From: Pelagibius sp964472095
GTDB lineage: Bacteria; Pseudomonadota; Alphaproteobacteria; Kiloniellales; Kiloniellaceae
NCBI GenBank assembly: GCA_964472095.1
Contig: CAYYIV010000009.1
Span: forward strand, 62,001 to 126,000
Length of the DNA: 64,000 nucleotides
Reading direction: 5' to 3'
Shown here one piece after another: positions 33,749 to 43,834 of this stretch (the first letter of the stretch is position 1; each line of letters begins with the position of its first letter). Under the pieces are notes generated by a model. It saw only the letters and a program-made list of their open reading frames with translations, was not told the origin of the DNA and searched no databases. The translations under genes were made by a program, and so were the position numbers.

Positions 33749-34732
33749 ATGAAAGCTGTGCTCTGCCGCGCTTGGGGCGGCCCGCAAGGCCTCACGTTCG
33801 AGGAGGTGGCAACGCCCGAGCCGGGGCCGGACCAGGTGCTGATCGAGGTGGCCGCGGCCGGGGTCAACTTCGCCGACACCCTGATGATTGCCGGCAAGTA
33901 CCAGGAGAAGCCCGCCTTCCCCTTCTCGCCGGGGCTGGAGATCGCCGGCACGATCGGCGCACTGGGTGCCAACGTCGCCGGCCTCAGGCTGGGCCAGCGG
34001 GTCATGGCCTTGACCGACTGGGGCGGCTATGCCGAGGCGGCGCTGGCGCACGCCGGCGACGTCTATGCCATCCCCGACGCGCTCGGCTGGGCCGAGGCGG
34101 CCGGTTTCCCGATCACCTACGGCACTGCCCACGGCGCCCTGCGCTGGCATGCCGACCTGCAGCCGGGCGAGGTGCTGCTGGTGCACGGCGCTGCCGGTGG
34201 CGTCGGTCTGGCGGCGGTGGAGATCGGCAAGGCCCTCGGCGCCACGGTGATCGCCACGGCGGGCGGGCCGGACAAGCTGGCGGTCGCCGAGGCACACGGC
34301 GCCGACCACCTGATCGACTACCGCAGCGAGGACATCCGCGAGCGGGTCAAGGCGATCACCGCCGGCAAGGGCGCCGACGTGGTCTTCGATCCGGTCGGCG
34401 GCGACGTCTTCGACGCCTCGCTGCGCTGCATCGCCTGGTCGGGGCGGCTGCTGGTTATCGGCTTCGCCGCCGGGCGGGTGCCGCAGGTGCCGGCCAACAT
34501 CCTGCTGGTGAAGAACATCGCGGTGATGGGGGTCTACTGGGGCTCCTACCGCAAGCACGCGCCAGAGCGCCTGGTGGAGGAGTTCCGCGAGCTCTTCCGC
34601 TGGTTCGAAGGGGGCCTTCTCAAGCCACATGTTTCACATGAGCTTGACCTCTCGCGGGCCGCCGACGCCATGGCACTGCTGCTGGAAAGGCGCTCCACCG
34701 GCAAGGTGGTCCTGACCGCCGGCGCGGCCTAA
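33749..34732 (+). CDS. NADPH:quinone oxidoreductase (medium-chain dehydrogenase family)
   Basis: This 327-residue zinc-independent MDR protein is of the quinone oxidoreductase group. The N-terminal GroES-like domain has ITEVAAAGVNFADTLM-like sequence (VLIEVAAAGVNFADTLMIAG). The Rossmann loop is LLVHGAAGGVGLAAVEIGKA. GADHLIDYRSEDIRERVKAI and GKGADVVFDPVGGDVFDAS follow. The AAGGVG motif and lack of zinc-binding Cys fit QOR. It reduces quinones or enoyl compounds with NADPH. It is 14 bases after the asparaginase gene, but the two have no obvious metabolic link. Confidence 0.93.
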   Translation: MKAVLCRAWGGPQGLTFEEVATPEPGPDQVLIEVAAAGVNFADTLMIAGKYQEKPAFPFSPGLEIAGTIGALGANVAGLRLGQRVMALTDWGGYAEAALAHAGDVYAIPDALGWAEAAGFPITYGTAHGALRWHADLQPGEVLLVHGAAGGVGLAAVEIGKALGATVIATAGGPDKLAVAEAHGADHLIDYRSEDIRERVKAITAGKGADVVFDPVGGDVFDASLRCIAWSGRLLVIGFAAGRVPQVPANILLVKNIAVMGVYWGSYRKHAPERLVEEFRELFRWFEGGLLKPHVSHELDLSRAADAMALLLERRSTGKVVLTAGAA

Positions 34733-34811
34733 ACTCCCAGCATCATCGGACGTCAATCCCGGGGCGCCTCGCCGCCCCGCGACGTCAGCCGTTTCTGCCA
34801 GTGATCGAAGC

Positions 34812-36044
34812 ATGAGCGACAAGGTTCGCGACCAGTACGAAGCCTATCCCTACCCGTCGCGCGATCCCGCCGACGAGGCCAGGCGCCTCGTCGTCGGCTC
34901 GCCGAGCAGTCTGCTGGAGATCAACCACTACCTCTTCGGCGGGCGGCGTGATTTCGCACAGCCCTTCCGCGCGCTGGTCGCCGGCGGCGGCACCGGCGAT
35001 GCCACCATCATGCTGGCCCAGCAGCTGGCCGATGCCGGCGGTTCGGGGGAGGTGGTCTACCTCGATCTCTCCGTCGCCTCGCGCGGCATCGCCGAAGCGC
35101 GTGCAAAGGCGCGCGGGTTGACCAACGTGCGCTTCGTGAACGGTTCGCTGCTGGACCTCGAGACGCTCGGGCTCGGCAGCTTCGACTACATCGACTGCTG
35201 CGGCGTGCTGCACCATCTGGCCGAGCCGGATGCCGGCCTCGCGGCGCTCGCCGGCGCCCTGACCGACGATGGCGGCATGGGCCTCATGGTCTACGGCCGC
35301 TACGGGCGCAGCGGCGTCTACCCGCTGCAGGCGGCGTTGCGCGGCCTGGTCGGCGACCGCCCCCTGGCCGAGCAGGTCAACGTCGCGCGGCGACTGCTGA
35401 GCAACCTGCCGCCGACCAATCTTTTCGCCCGCAACCCCGTGCTGCGCGACCACACCGGCAGCGATGCGGAACTGGTCGACCTGCTGCTTCACAGCCAGGA
35501 CCGCGCCTATACGGTGGAGGAGATCACCGCCCTGCTGCGCGGCGTCGGCCTCAACCTGGTCTCCTTCATCGAGCCGCTGCGCTACGAGCCCACCACCTAT
35601 CTGAAGGACCCTGTGCTGCTGCGCCAGCTCGGCCGCCTGACGCCGGAAGACCGTCCTGCCCTGGCAGAGAAGCTGGCCGGCAACCTGAAGACCCACGTCT
35701 TCTACGTGTCGAAGCGGCTGGCCGCCGACACTCTGGCCCGGCCCGAGGGGCCCGAGGCAATTCCCTGCCTGCGTGTGCTCGACGGTGCCAGGCTGGCCAA
35801 GGCGGTGCAGCGCGAGCTTCTGCTGAAGGGGGAGTTCGACGGTCTGGCGCTGAAGTTTCCGCTGCCGCGCTTGGCGCCTGCGGTGCTGCCCTGGATCGAC
35901 GGGCGCACCTCCTTGGGGGAGATCCAGTCGGCGCTGCAAGGTCTCGATCCGCGGCAGGAATGGGACCACTTCAAGGCGCAGTTCGACCAGCTCTACGAGG
36001 TGCTGGGCGGTCTCAACCACATGCTCATCCGCTACCCGGTTTAG
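34812..36044 (+). CDS. SAM-dependent methyltransferase with uncharacterised C-terminal domain
   Basis: This is a 410-residue protein. Residues 1-20 (RDQYEAYPYPSRDP) match a motif common at the start of class I methyltransferases acting on large substrates. The SAM loop is RALVAGGGTGDATIMLAQQL and the acidic ribose contact is VVYLDLSVAS. FDYIDCCGVLHHLAEPDAGL is motif IV. Residues about 300-410 form a separate domain (LKFPLPRLAPAVLPWIDGRT, then QEWDHFKAQFDQLYEVLGGL) whose family I do not recognise; DGRTSLGEI suggests a PqqD-like winged fold. The substrate is unknown. A hairpin terminator follows. Confidence 0.85.
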   Translation: MSDKVRDQYEAYPYPSRDPADEARRLVVGSPSSLLEINHYLFGGRRDFAQPFRALVAGGGTGDATIMLAQQLADAGGSGEVVYLDLSVASRGIAEARAKARGLTNVRFVNGSLLDLETLGLGSFDYIDCCGVLHHLAEPDAGLAALAGALTDDGGMGLMVYGRYGRSGVYPLQAALRGLVGDRPLAEQVNVARRLLSNLPPTNLFARNPVLRDHTGSDAELVDLLLHSQDRAYTVEEITALLRGVGLNLVSFIEPLRYEPTTYLKDPVLLRQLGRLTPEDRPALAEKLAGNLKTHVFYVSKRLAADTLARPEGPEAIPCLRVLDGARLAKAVQRELLLKGEFDGLALKFPLPRLAPAVLPWIDGRTSLGEIQSALQGLDPRQEWDHFKAQFDQLYEVLGGLNHMLIRYPV

Positions 36045-36064
36045 TCGCGCCCGCGCAAACGCAA

Positions 36065-36094
36065 GGACGGCCCCGGGGCGTTCCGGGGCCGTCC
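36065..36094. terminator. Perfect 12-bp hairpin between convergent genes
   Basis: GGACGGCCCCGG (36065-36076) pairs with CCGGGGCCGTCC (36083-36094) over loop GGCGTT. It stands between the ends of the methyltransferase and DUF1127 genes and could serve both strands, though neither side has a long T tract. Confidence 0.6.
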
Positions 36095-36153
36095 TCATGT
36101 CGTGCGGTTGGTGCCTGGCGAAGCCTGCCGTGCTGCCGGCAGGCTGTCAGCCG

Positions 36154-36366
36154 TCAGCTGGCGCCGTGGTCGAGACCGATGTCGCGCAGCAGGCGGCTGT
36201 CCAGATGACGGGTCGCCTGGGCCAGCTTCTGGGCCTTGCGCTCGGCCTGGTAGGCGTCGTGCAGTTCGATGACGAGGTCATAGGTCGCCATCACGAAACG
36301 GCCCAGCAGATCGCCGATGATCTGGCCGGGCATGTACGGACGAGCCGTGAAAATTACGTTGGCCAT
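36154..36366 (-). CDS. DUF1127 small protein
   Basis: This 70-residue basic protein carries a C-terminal DUF1127 motif: RKAQKLAQATRHLDSRLLRDIGL. The L-x-x-L-D-x-R-x-L-x-D-I-G-L pattern is diagnostic. The N-terminus (MANVIFTARPYMPGQIIGDL) is less typical. DUF1127 proteins are small Arg-rich proteins. In Rhodobacter and Agrobacterium some members bind RNA and affect sRNA turnover or stress and phosphate responses. The ribosome site is GAGGAGC before ATG 36366. It stands alone between the methyltransferase and acetoacetyl-CoA synthetase genes, and its function here is unknown. Confidence 0.88.
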   Translation of the reverse strand: MANVIFTARPYMPGQIIGDLLGRFVMATYDLVIELHDAYQAERKAQKLAQATRHLDSRLLRDIGLDHGAS

Positions 36367-36622
36367 CGCCCTGGTGCTCCTCTAACTCCGGCGGTCCCTG
36401 GGGTGGCTTTGAAAGGCCGGGCCGCCGCTTGTGTGCCAATGTCTTGACCCGGGAGATAAGCCTTCCGGGTGCCGCGCACAAATGCCGCCTGTACAGGCTG
36501 ACCATGCAGCCAAAGCATAGCTCGAATTCACATTAACTTAATAATTTCAACGTTTTGTCGCGTTCAGGATAAAACCGGTCGGCGCCGATCCAGGGTGCTG
36601 GTGAGGTCCCGGGAGAGCCGGC
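36367..36622. promoter_or_regulatory. 256-base gap with an AT-rich patch upstream of the DUF1127 gene
   Basis: The region around 36515-36565 is far richer in A and T than the surroundings and includes minus-strand TTGAAA and TATGCT boxes, though not at ideal spacing. It probably holds the DUF1127 promoter, with a leader of about 150 bases. No other structure was resolved. Confidence 0.4.
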
Positions 36623-38575
<1,953 letters not shown>

Positions 38576-38791
38576 GCTGCACTCCCTTGCTGCCTCCTCT
38601 GCGCCTGTCGCGCAGGGAGACCCTCGTTGCACTTTATCCTTGGTTATGCCGCCCTGGCCGGGGATTGCAAGCCCGGCCTGCGGGTCCGCAACCCCTACGG
38701 AAACCCGCGCCCAGCCTCACCTCCGTCGCATGGCTGTTCTGCGGCGGCGGGGGTGGTAGCGCTTGCGGCCAGACTCTAAGATGCCTGCCGC

Positions 38792-39769
38792 ATGCCACCC
38801 TCTCGATTTCCTTTCACGCGCGGCGCCCACCTCTCCGCACCGCTGCAGGGCGCCCTCTACATGGTTGCGGCGTCCTTCCTCTTCGCCCTGATGAACGGGG
38901 CGATCCGCCTGCTCGGCGACGGCTGGGGGGCGGCAGGGGGCGTCGAGGGCGGCGAGGGCATGCATCCCTTCCAGATCGCCTTCCTGCGTAACGTCTTCGC
39001 GCTGGCCTTCATGCTGCCCTGGCTGATGCATCACGGCCGCGTCGCGCTCAGGACGAACCGCCTGCACATGCATTTCTGGCGCGCCGGCGTCGGCCTCGTC
39101 GCCATGCTCTGCTGGTTCTCCGCTGTCGCCTACCTGCCGCTGGCCGAGGCGGTGGCGCTGAACTTCACGGCCCCGCTCTTCGCCACCGCCGGCGCCGCCC
39201 TCATCCTGGGAGAGGTGGTGCGCGCCCGGCGCTGGACGGCGACGGCGGTCGGCTTCCTCGGCATGCTCATCATCCTGCGTCCGGGCCTCACCGAGTTCAC
39301 CCCGCTGATGACCCTGCCGGTCATCGCCGCCTGTTTCATGGCCGCCTCCGTGCTGATCGTGAAGTCGCTGTCGCGCACCGAGGAGTCGGCCGCCATCGTG
39401 CTCTACATGAACCTGCTGCTGACGCCGCTGTCGCTGGTGCCGGCACTCTTCGTGTGGCGCTGGCCGACCCTGACCGAGCTCGCCCTCGGCCTCTTCGTCG
39501 GCTTCTGCGCGGCGCTGGCGCACAACGCCTTCACCCGCGCTTTCAAGCTGGCCGATGCTTCGGCGATCCTGCCCTTCGACTACGCGCGCCTGCCCTTCGT
39601 CGCGCTGATCGGGTACTTTCTCTTTGCCGAGATGCCGGACGCCTGGACCTGGGTCGGCGCCGCGGTGATCGCCGGCGCGGCCATCTACATCGCCCAGCGC
39701 GAGTCGCAGGTGGCGCGCGAGCGGCCGACGCTGCAGGTCAGCGCGGAATCGCCGAAGAGCCGTCCCTGA
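38792..39769 (+). CDS. EamA/DMT family transporter, first of a tandem pair
   Basis: This 325-residue protein has ten membrane segments in two EamA repeats. The first half includes ALYMVAASFLFALMNGAIRL and LRNVFALAFMLPWLM. The half-boundary motif is LPLAEAVALNFTAPLFATAG, followed by ALILGEVVRARRWTATAVGF. It is close to the SAM/riboflavin-like DMT group in alphaproteobacteria. The substrate is unknown. The loop near residue 50 has a short Gly/Glu-rich insert. Its TGA overlaps the ATG of the next gene by one base (TGATG), and the two proteins are clear paralogues. Confidence 0.9.
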   Translation: MPPSRFPFTRGAHLSAPLQGALYMVAASFLFALMNGAIRLLGDGWGAAGGVEGGEGMHPFQIAFLRNVFALAFMLPWLMHHGRVALRTNRLHMHFWRAGVGLVAMLCWFSAVAYLPLAEAVALNFTAPLFATAGAALILGEVVRARRWTATAVGFLGMLIILRPGLTEFTPLMTLPVIAACFMAASVLIVKSLSRTEESAAIVLYMNLLLTPLSLVPALFVWRWPTLTELALGLFVGFCAALAHNAFTRAFKLADASAILPFDYARLPFVALIGYFLFAEMPDAWTWVGAAVIAGAAIYIAQRESQVARERPTLQVSAESPKSRP

Positions 39770-40698
39770 TGTGGCCGCCGCTGGGGCCAAGGATCGCCGG
39801 CGGCTGGGCGAAGCTCTCCGCCAATCATCGCGGGGCGCTGTGGATGATCGCCGCCAGCCTCGGCTTCACGGTGAACTCGGCGCTGGTGAAGGCACTGACG
39901 GCCGAGGGCCTCGACGTCTTCCAGATCGCCTTCGCCCGCGCCCTGTTCTCCTTCGCCCTGGTGGTGCCCTTCCTGCTGCGGGCCGGGCCGGGCGCCCTGC
40001 GCACCCGCCATCCCGCGCTGCACGGCATCCGCGCCTTTGCCGGCGCCGCCGCCATGGTCTGCGGCTTCTATGCCGTCGGCCGGCTGCAGCTGGCCGACTT
40101 CACCGCGCTCACCTTCACCCAGCCGCTCTTCGTCACGGTGCTGGCGGTGATCCTGCTGCGCGAGGTGGTGCGCTGGCGCCGCTGGCTGGCCACCGCGGCC
40201 GGCTTCCTCGGCGTGCTCATCATGGTGCGCCCCGGGGCCTCCGCTTTCGATCCCGCGGCCGGGGTGGCGCTATTGTCGGTGCTCGGCATCGCCATCGCCG
40301 TCTGCATGGTCAAGCGCCTGCCGGAGGGCGAGAGCCACGCCACGATGCTGGCCTATTTCTGCCTCATGTCGCTGGCCATCACCGTGGTGCCGGCGGCGAT
40401 CTTCTGGACGGCGCCCGACGCCGGCCAGTGGCTGCTGCTGGCGGGAGTCGGCACCCTCGGCGTCGCGTCCCAGGCCATGATCATCCGCGCCTACCGCAGC
40501 GGCGAGGCGAGCTTCGTCGCGCCCTTCGACTATCTGAAACTGATCCTGGCCGGGCTCATCGGCTTCCTCGTCTTCGGCGAGGTGCCGGGCCCCTGGACCC
40601 TGCTGGGCGCCGGGGTGATCGTCGGCGCCGCGCTCTACATCGCCCGCCGCGAGGGGGTGCAGGCCGCCACGAAGGTGCCGGTGGCGCCCCTGGGGTAG
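39769..40698 (+). CDS. EamA/DMT family transporter, second of a tandem pair
   Basis: This 309-residue paralogue of the preceding transporter also has ten membrane segments. Corresponding segments are LWMIAASLGFTVNSALVKAL, IAFARALFSFALVVPFLLRA and LQLADFTALTFTQPLFVTVL, then LLREVVRWRRWLATAAGFLG. The extended open frame from 39454 overlaps the first gene and is not the start; ATG 39769 is coupled to the upstream stop. Both copies keep the Glu/Arg-rich loop after segment four. They may act as a heterodimer or as two transporters of different substrates. It is convergent with the DUF3429 gene (19 bases). Confidence 0.9.
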   Translation: MWPPLGPRIAGGWAKLSANHRGALWMIAASLGFTVNSALVKALTAEGLDVFQIAFARALFSFALVVPFLLRAGPGALRTRHPALHGIRAFAGAAAMVCGFYAVGRLQLADFTALTFTQPLFVTVLAVILLREVVRWRRWLATAAGFLGVLIMVRPGASAFDPAAGVALLSVLGIAIAVCMVKRLPEGESHATMLAYFCLMSLAITVVPAAIFWTAPDAGQWLLLAGVGTLGVASQAMIIRAYRSGEASFVAPFDYLKLILAGLIGFLVFGEVPGPWTLLGAGVIVGAALYIARREGVQAATKVPVAPLG

Positions 40699-40717
40699 CG
40701 TTGACGGGCAATCAGGA

Positions 40718-41203
40718 TCAGAGTTTGGCGACCAGGGCCGCGTAGCTGGCGGCGAGACTGAGCAGCACCAGCAGGGTGAGCGGCTTGCGCAGCGCCGCGT
40801 ACCAGGCTGGCGCCCGGTTCGCGGTGACGGCGGCGCGGTCGGCGAAGAACATCCCGACGAAACCGAGCGCCAGCAGCAGCAGGCCGAGGGGGCTGGGAAT
40901 CATCAGGGCGATCCAGCCGGCCAGGGCCGGTAGCACGGAAGGGCCCAGCCGGCGCCAGTTGCCGGCGGCCTCCTGTGCCAGGGCGAGGCCCCAGTGTACC
41001 GCGCCGAGGAACGACAACACCACGGCGCCATAGGCCATCTGCATGTTCACGAGGAGGAAGTAGGCGGGCTCGCCGGTGGCCCAGGCACCGGCGGCACAGG
41101 CGGCGAAGGGCAACAGGCCGGCAAAGCCGAGGATCAGGGCCGGCCGGGGCACGTCGCCCAGGCTCACCTTGTGCGACATACTCGGATGCGGCGTTTCAGC
41201 CAC
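40718..41203 (-). CDS. DUF3429 family membrane protein
   Basis: This 161-residue protein has five membrane segments. Family stretches are ALILGFAGLLPFAACAAGAW, MAYGAVVLSFLGAVHWGLAL (FxGAVHWG is diagnostic) and WYAALRKPLTLLVLLSLAAS. Its function is unknown; DUF3429 is widespread in marine and soil Proteobacteria. ATG 41203 overlaps the YkvA-type gene by 8 bases; a later ATG at 41179 is a possible alternative start. Confidence 0.88.
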   Translation of the reverse strand: MAETPHPSMSHKVSLGDVPRPALILGFAGLLPFAACAAGAWATGEPAYFLLVNMQMAYGAVVLSFLGAVHWGLALAQEAAGNWRRLGPSVLPALAGWIALMIPSPLGLLLLALGFVGMFFADRAAVTANRAPAWYAALRKPLTLLVLLSLAASYAALVAKL

Positions 41204-41639
41204 CCTCGCCGGGCCCGGGCTCTGGCGCTGTCTCCGGCGCCGCGGGTTCGCGCAGGCCGAGGGCGGCGAGGCGCTGGTGCGCCTGCTCGCGGTGGCGGTC
41301 GGTGATGTGGCCGGCGACCATGCGGACCGTGGCGAAGAGCACCGCGGCGTCGTCGGTGAAGCCGATGCCGGCGATGAAATCCGGGATCAAGTCGGTGGGC
41401 ACAACGAAGTAGGCGAGTGCGGCCAGCAGCATGGCCTTGACCGGACGCGGGGTCGCCGGGTCGAAGGCGCAGTAGTAGGCGCTGACGGCCTCCTCCAGGA
41501 AGGGCACCCGCCCGAAATTGCGCCTGAGCTTGCCCCAGAGGCCGTGTTCGACCTTGGCCTGGTTGCGCTGCAGAACCCGCGGCTCCTGCACCTTCGGGTC
41601 GCACGTCGGGTCGTAGGGAATCATGTCTCGCCCGGTCAT
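41196..41639 (-). CDS. YkvA (DUF1232) family protein
   Basis: This protein has about 147 residues. The central segment YYCAFDPATPRPVKAMLLAALAYFVVPTDLIPD is a DUF1232 domain (quoted in part: LAYFVVPTDLIPDFIAGI); the YxxxPxDLIPD motif is the family hallmark and forms a short membrane hairpin. The C-terminal third is Glu/Pro/Gly-rich and probably disordered. The start is uncertain among ATG 41639, ATG 41624 and a TTG at 41675; I used 41639. The gene is coupled by overlap to the DUF3429 gene, so the two membrane proteins are likely to work together. Confidence 0.82.
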   Translation of the reverse strand: MTGRDMIPYDPTCDPKVQEPRVLQRNQAKVEHGLWGKLRRNFGRVPFLEEAVSAYYCAFDPATPRPVKAMLLAALAYFVVPTDLIPDFIAGIGFTDDAAVLFATVRMVAGHITDRHREQAHQRLAALGLREPAAPETAPEPGPGEGG

Positions 41640-41730
41640 GAACAAAGATATGGGCGCACTCCCGGCGCGGTGCAACCGGACGGTCTCGCGCCCACCACCG
41701 CTGCCGGCACTATAGCGCCCAACAGCCGAC

Positions 41731-42474
41731 TTAGAGATACAAGGGCGCAGTCTCGCTGCTGGATGCCAGGTTCCGGTAGCGGCCGTCCTGCAGCACCGGC
41801 ACGGCGACGCTCACATCCTCCTGGGCAGCCAGTTCCACGTCGTCGGGAAAGCCGGCGGCGATGAGCTCCTGCCCGGAACGGCTGGCACGCAGGGTAGCCG
41901 CCAGCTCGTGCTTCAGCTCCAGGTAGGCGGCCCTGGCCGCGCGCGCCTCCGGCGTGAGGCGGCCTTGCAGGCGGGCGATGATGGCACCGGCGCCGAGCAG
42001 GTCCTCGATCGCCGGGCGCAGGCTGCCGCCCGGCCAGTGTTCGCCGGCGGCGATGACGGCCAGCCGCTTGCCGGCACCCTGCACCGCTGCGGCGACGGCG
42101 GTGGCGTTGCGCAGGCTGGCAGCAAAGGCGGTCCGGTCCCTGACCATGGTCGAGAGGGCCGAGCCGTTGGGTGAGGGCAGCACCAGGCGGGTGCCGGGCG
42201 CAAGGCGCTGGAGGGAGGCCGGCGACAGGCTCGGGCCGCCGGCCGCCTCGCGGCGCGGCTGTGCCAGCACCGCCTCACCGCTGCGCGCGAGTTCGTCGGC
42301 GCCGTACTTGCCGAGCGGGAATGGCAGCACCTCGGCGCCGCGCGCCACCGCCACGTCCACCGAGGTGGTGAAGCAGAGAACGTCGAGCACGACGAAGACG
42401 TCGCAGAGGTCATGCAGGTCGGTGAGGCCGGCACCGCCCCAGGCGAATTCGATCTCCAGCTCGCTCATTGGCAT
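41731..42474 (-). CDS. 2-phosphosulfolactate phosphatase homologue (ComB family)
   Basis: This 247-residue protein of the ComB family removes phosphate from 2-phosphosulfolactate in coenzyme M synthesis in methanogens. Landmarks are DVFVVLDVLCFTTSVDVAVA (with the conserved DVLRFTT-like motif, here LCFTT), LVLPSPNGSALSTMVRD, and VIAAGEHWPGGSLRPAIEDL including the conserved E/D residues that bind Mg. Then DLLGAGAIIARL appears. Many alphaproteobacterial homologues lack the rest of the coenzyme M route, and none is visible here, so the real substrate is probably another phosphosulfonate or phosphoester. Two in-frame ATGs (42474, 42468) are possible. Confidence 0.85.
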   Translation of the reverse strand: MPMSELEIEFAWGGAGLTDLHDLCDVFVVLDVLCFTTSVDVAVARGAEVLPFPLGKYGADELARSGEAVLAQPRREAAGGPSLSPASLQRLAPGTRLVLPSPNGSALSTMVRDRTAFAASLRNATAVAAAVQGAGKRLAVIAAGEHWPGGSLRPAIEDLLGAGAIIARLQGRLTPEARAARAAYLELKHELAATLRASRSGQELIAAGFPDDVELAAQEDVSVAVPVLQDGRYRNLASSSETAPLYL

Positions 42475-42533
42475 GTCCCGGGCTGCGGGTGTCTCGAGCG
42501 CGTCTTAGCGCGGGAGCCTTGCGGCTGTCGCGC

Positions 42534-42564
42534 AAAAAAGAAGCGGCCCACCTGGGGCCGCTTC
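42534..42564 (-). terminator. Rho-independent terminator of the acidic coiled-coil gene
   Basis: On the minus strand GAAGCGGCCC pairs with GGGCCGCTTC across a 5-base loop (stem 42540-42549 with 42555-42564) and runs directly into six T residues (42534-42539). It begins 24 bases after the stop of the 42588-43709 gene. It is the clearest intrinsic terminator in the window. Confidence 0.9.
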
Positions 42565-42587
42565 CGAAGGCTGCGATGCTGCCGCCG

Positions 42588-43709
42588 TCAGGCATTGACT
42601 GCCTGGTCAAGCGGCGGATCGTCGGTCTCGGTCTCGGTCTCGGTCTCGGCTGCCGGTCCTGCGGCGGCCTTCTCCTCGTCGCTGCGCGAAGCCCGCCGGG
42701 CCGCCTCGGCGCGTTCCAGCTCGCGCGCCAGATCGCCGACGCGGCGGATGATCTCCTTCACAGTGGGCGCCATGTTATCGACCGCTTCCACGACCGCCTC
42801 TTCGACCATTTCCTCGACGATGTCCTCGGCGGGCGTCGGGTCGGCCTCGGTGATCTCCGGCTCCACCGCCGCTTCGGCCGCAACTTCCGCGGCAATCTCC
42901 GCCTCGGTCATCTCAGCCCCGGCCATCTCGGCTTCGTCCATTGCATCCGGCTCGGCCTCGGGCTCGCTCGGGACCGTGCCTTCAGCGACCGCTGCGGCAA
43001 AGGATTCGTCGCTGGCGTTCAGTTCGGTCATGGCAGCGAAGAGATCGTCGACCTCGTCGGCCTCGTCGGTCTCGCCTTCGGCCTCTGCCGTATCGGGTTC
43101 GCCGAGGGGCGCCTGCGGCGTTTCCGCCCCTGCATCCATCTCGGCGGCCTCGGCCGGCGCCTCATCACTCTCGGCATCGTCCGCCCGCAGCTCTTCTGCC
43201 GGGGTCTCTTCCGGTGCGGCGCTCTCAGGAATCATTTCCTCTGTTGGATCCGATTCCGGCAGCGTCGCTTCGGTGTCGGCGATGACGTCCTCTGCCTCGG
43301 CCTCGACGATCAAAGCTGCCTCGTCCGCGCTGTCCGCGGCGTCGACCATGGCGTCGATTTCAGGCTCGCCGGTTTCCGGCTTGGCTGCCTCGGCGACGGC
43401 TCCACCTGTGGTGGTTACCAGCGCGCTGACGCGCGCCTCCAGGTTCTGTAGCGTCCGGGTGAAGGTCTTTTCCTCGATCGACCGCAGGACCGAGTGCAGC
43501 ATGCTGCGCAGTTCCTCGTTTTCCTGGGTCAGACGACTGTTCTCGGCGATCTGCTTCTCGATCTCGCCGCGCGCCGTCACGAGCTGCGTCTCGATGGTCT
43601 CGATCAGGCCGATCAGCCGCTCGCTGTAGTGGCGCTGCTGTTCGTCCATCAGGCCGAAACGTTGCTCGGCCGCCTCGACACGCTCTCGCAGATCGTTGAT
43701 TTCAGTCAT
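42588..43709 (-). CDS. Very acidic coiled-coil hypothetical protein with a GAGACC microsatellite
   Basis: This is a 373-residue protein. Residues 1-90 form a strong coiled coil (LRERVEAAEQRFGLMDEQQR, then ETQLVTARGEIEKQIAENSR and LTQENEELRSML). The centre (about 110-310) is low-complexity, dominated by Ala, Glu, Asp and Pro. A short basic helix (VKEIIRRVGDLARELERAEA) follows, and the end carries four ETE-type repeats encoded by four perfect copies of the hexamer GAGACC (42624-42647). It is not obviously membrane-bound. It could be a cytoskeletal, polar or scaffold protein; no family was recognised. Note that the acidic region would look disordered in prediction. Transcription ends at a perfect terminator. 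Confidence 0.8.
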   Translation of the reverse strand: MTEINDLRERVEAAEQRFGLMDEQQRHYSERLIGLIETIETQLVTARGEIEKQIAENSRLTQENEELRSMLHSVLRSIEEKTFTRTLQNLEARVSALVTTTGGAVAEAAKPETGEPEIDAMVDAADSADEAALIVEAEAEDVIADTEATLPESDPTEEMIPESAAPEETPAEELRADDAESDEAPAEAAEMDAGAETPQAPLGEPDTAEAEGETDEADEVDDLFAAMTELNASDESFAAAVAEGTVPSEPEAEPDAMDEAEMAGAEMTEAEIAAEVAAEAAVEPEITEADPTPAEDIVEEMVEEAVVEAVDNMAPTVKEIIRRVGDLARELERAEAARRASRSDEEKAAAGPAAETETETETDDPPLDQAVNA

Positions 43710-43804
43710 TTCCTGGGGGATCCTTTAACTGTCCACCCCCTCAGCCTGCCAGGAAAAGGTAAGCTTTTCCCTAATGGCAAGGATTCATTTACCAAGGGTG
43801 TTAA

Positions 43805-43820
43805 GGGGCGGTGCCGCCCC
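43805..43820 (-). terminator. Short GC hairpin after the Mla operon
   Basis: GGGGCG and CGCCCC enclose a 4-base loop, 15 bases beyond the stop of the last Mla gene. The minus strand continues CTTAACACCCTT, so it is at best a weak terminator. Confidence 0.45.
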
Positions 43821-43834
43821 GACGAACCGGCACT

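Noticed and set aside
34785..36098. Minus-strand open frame of 437 codons
   Set aside because: It is antisense to the methyltransferase with SAM motifs; no recognisable domain.
42624..42647. Hexamer repeat considered as a CRISPR-like or regulatory array
   Set aside because: Four 6-bp copies lie inside a coding frame with no spacers; it is a coding microsatellite.
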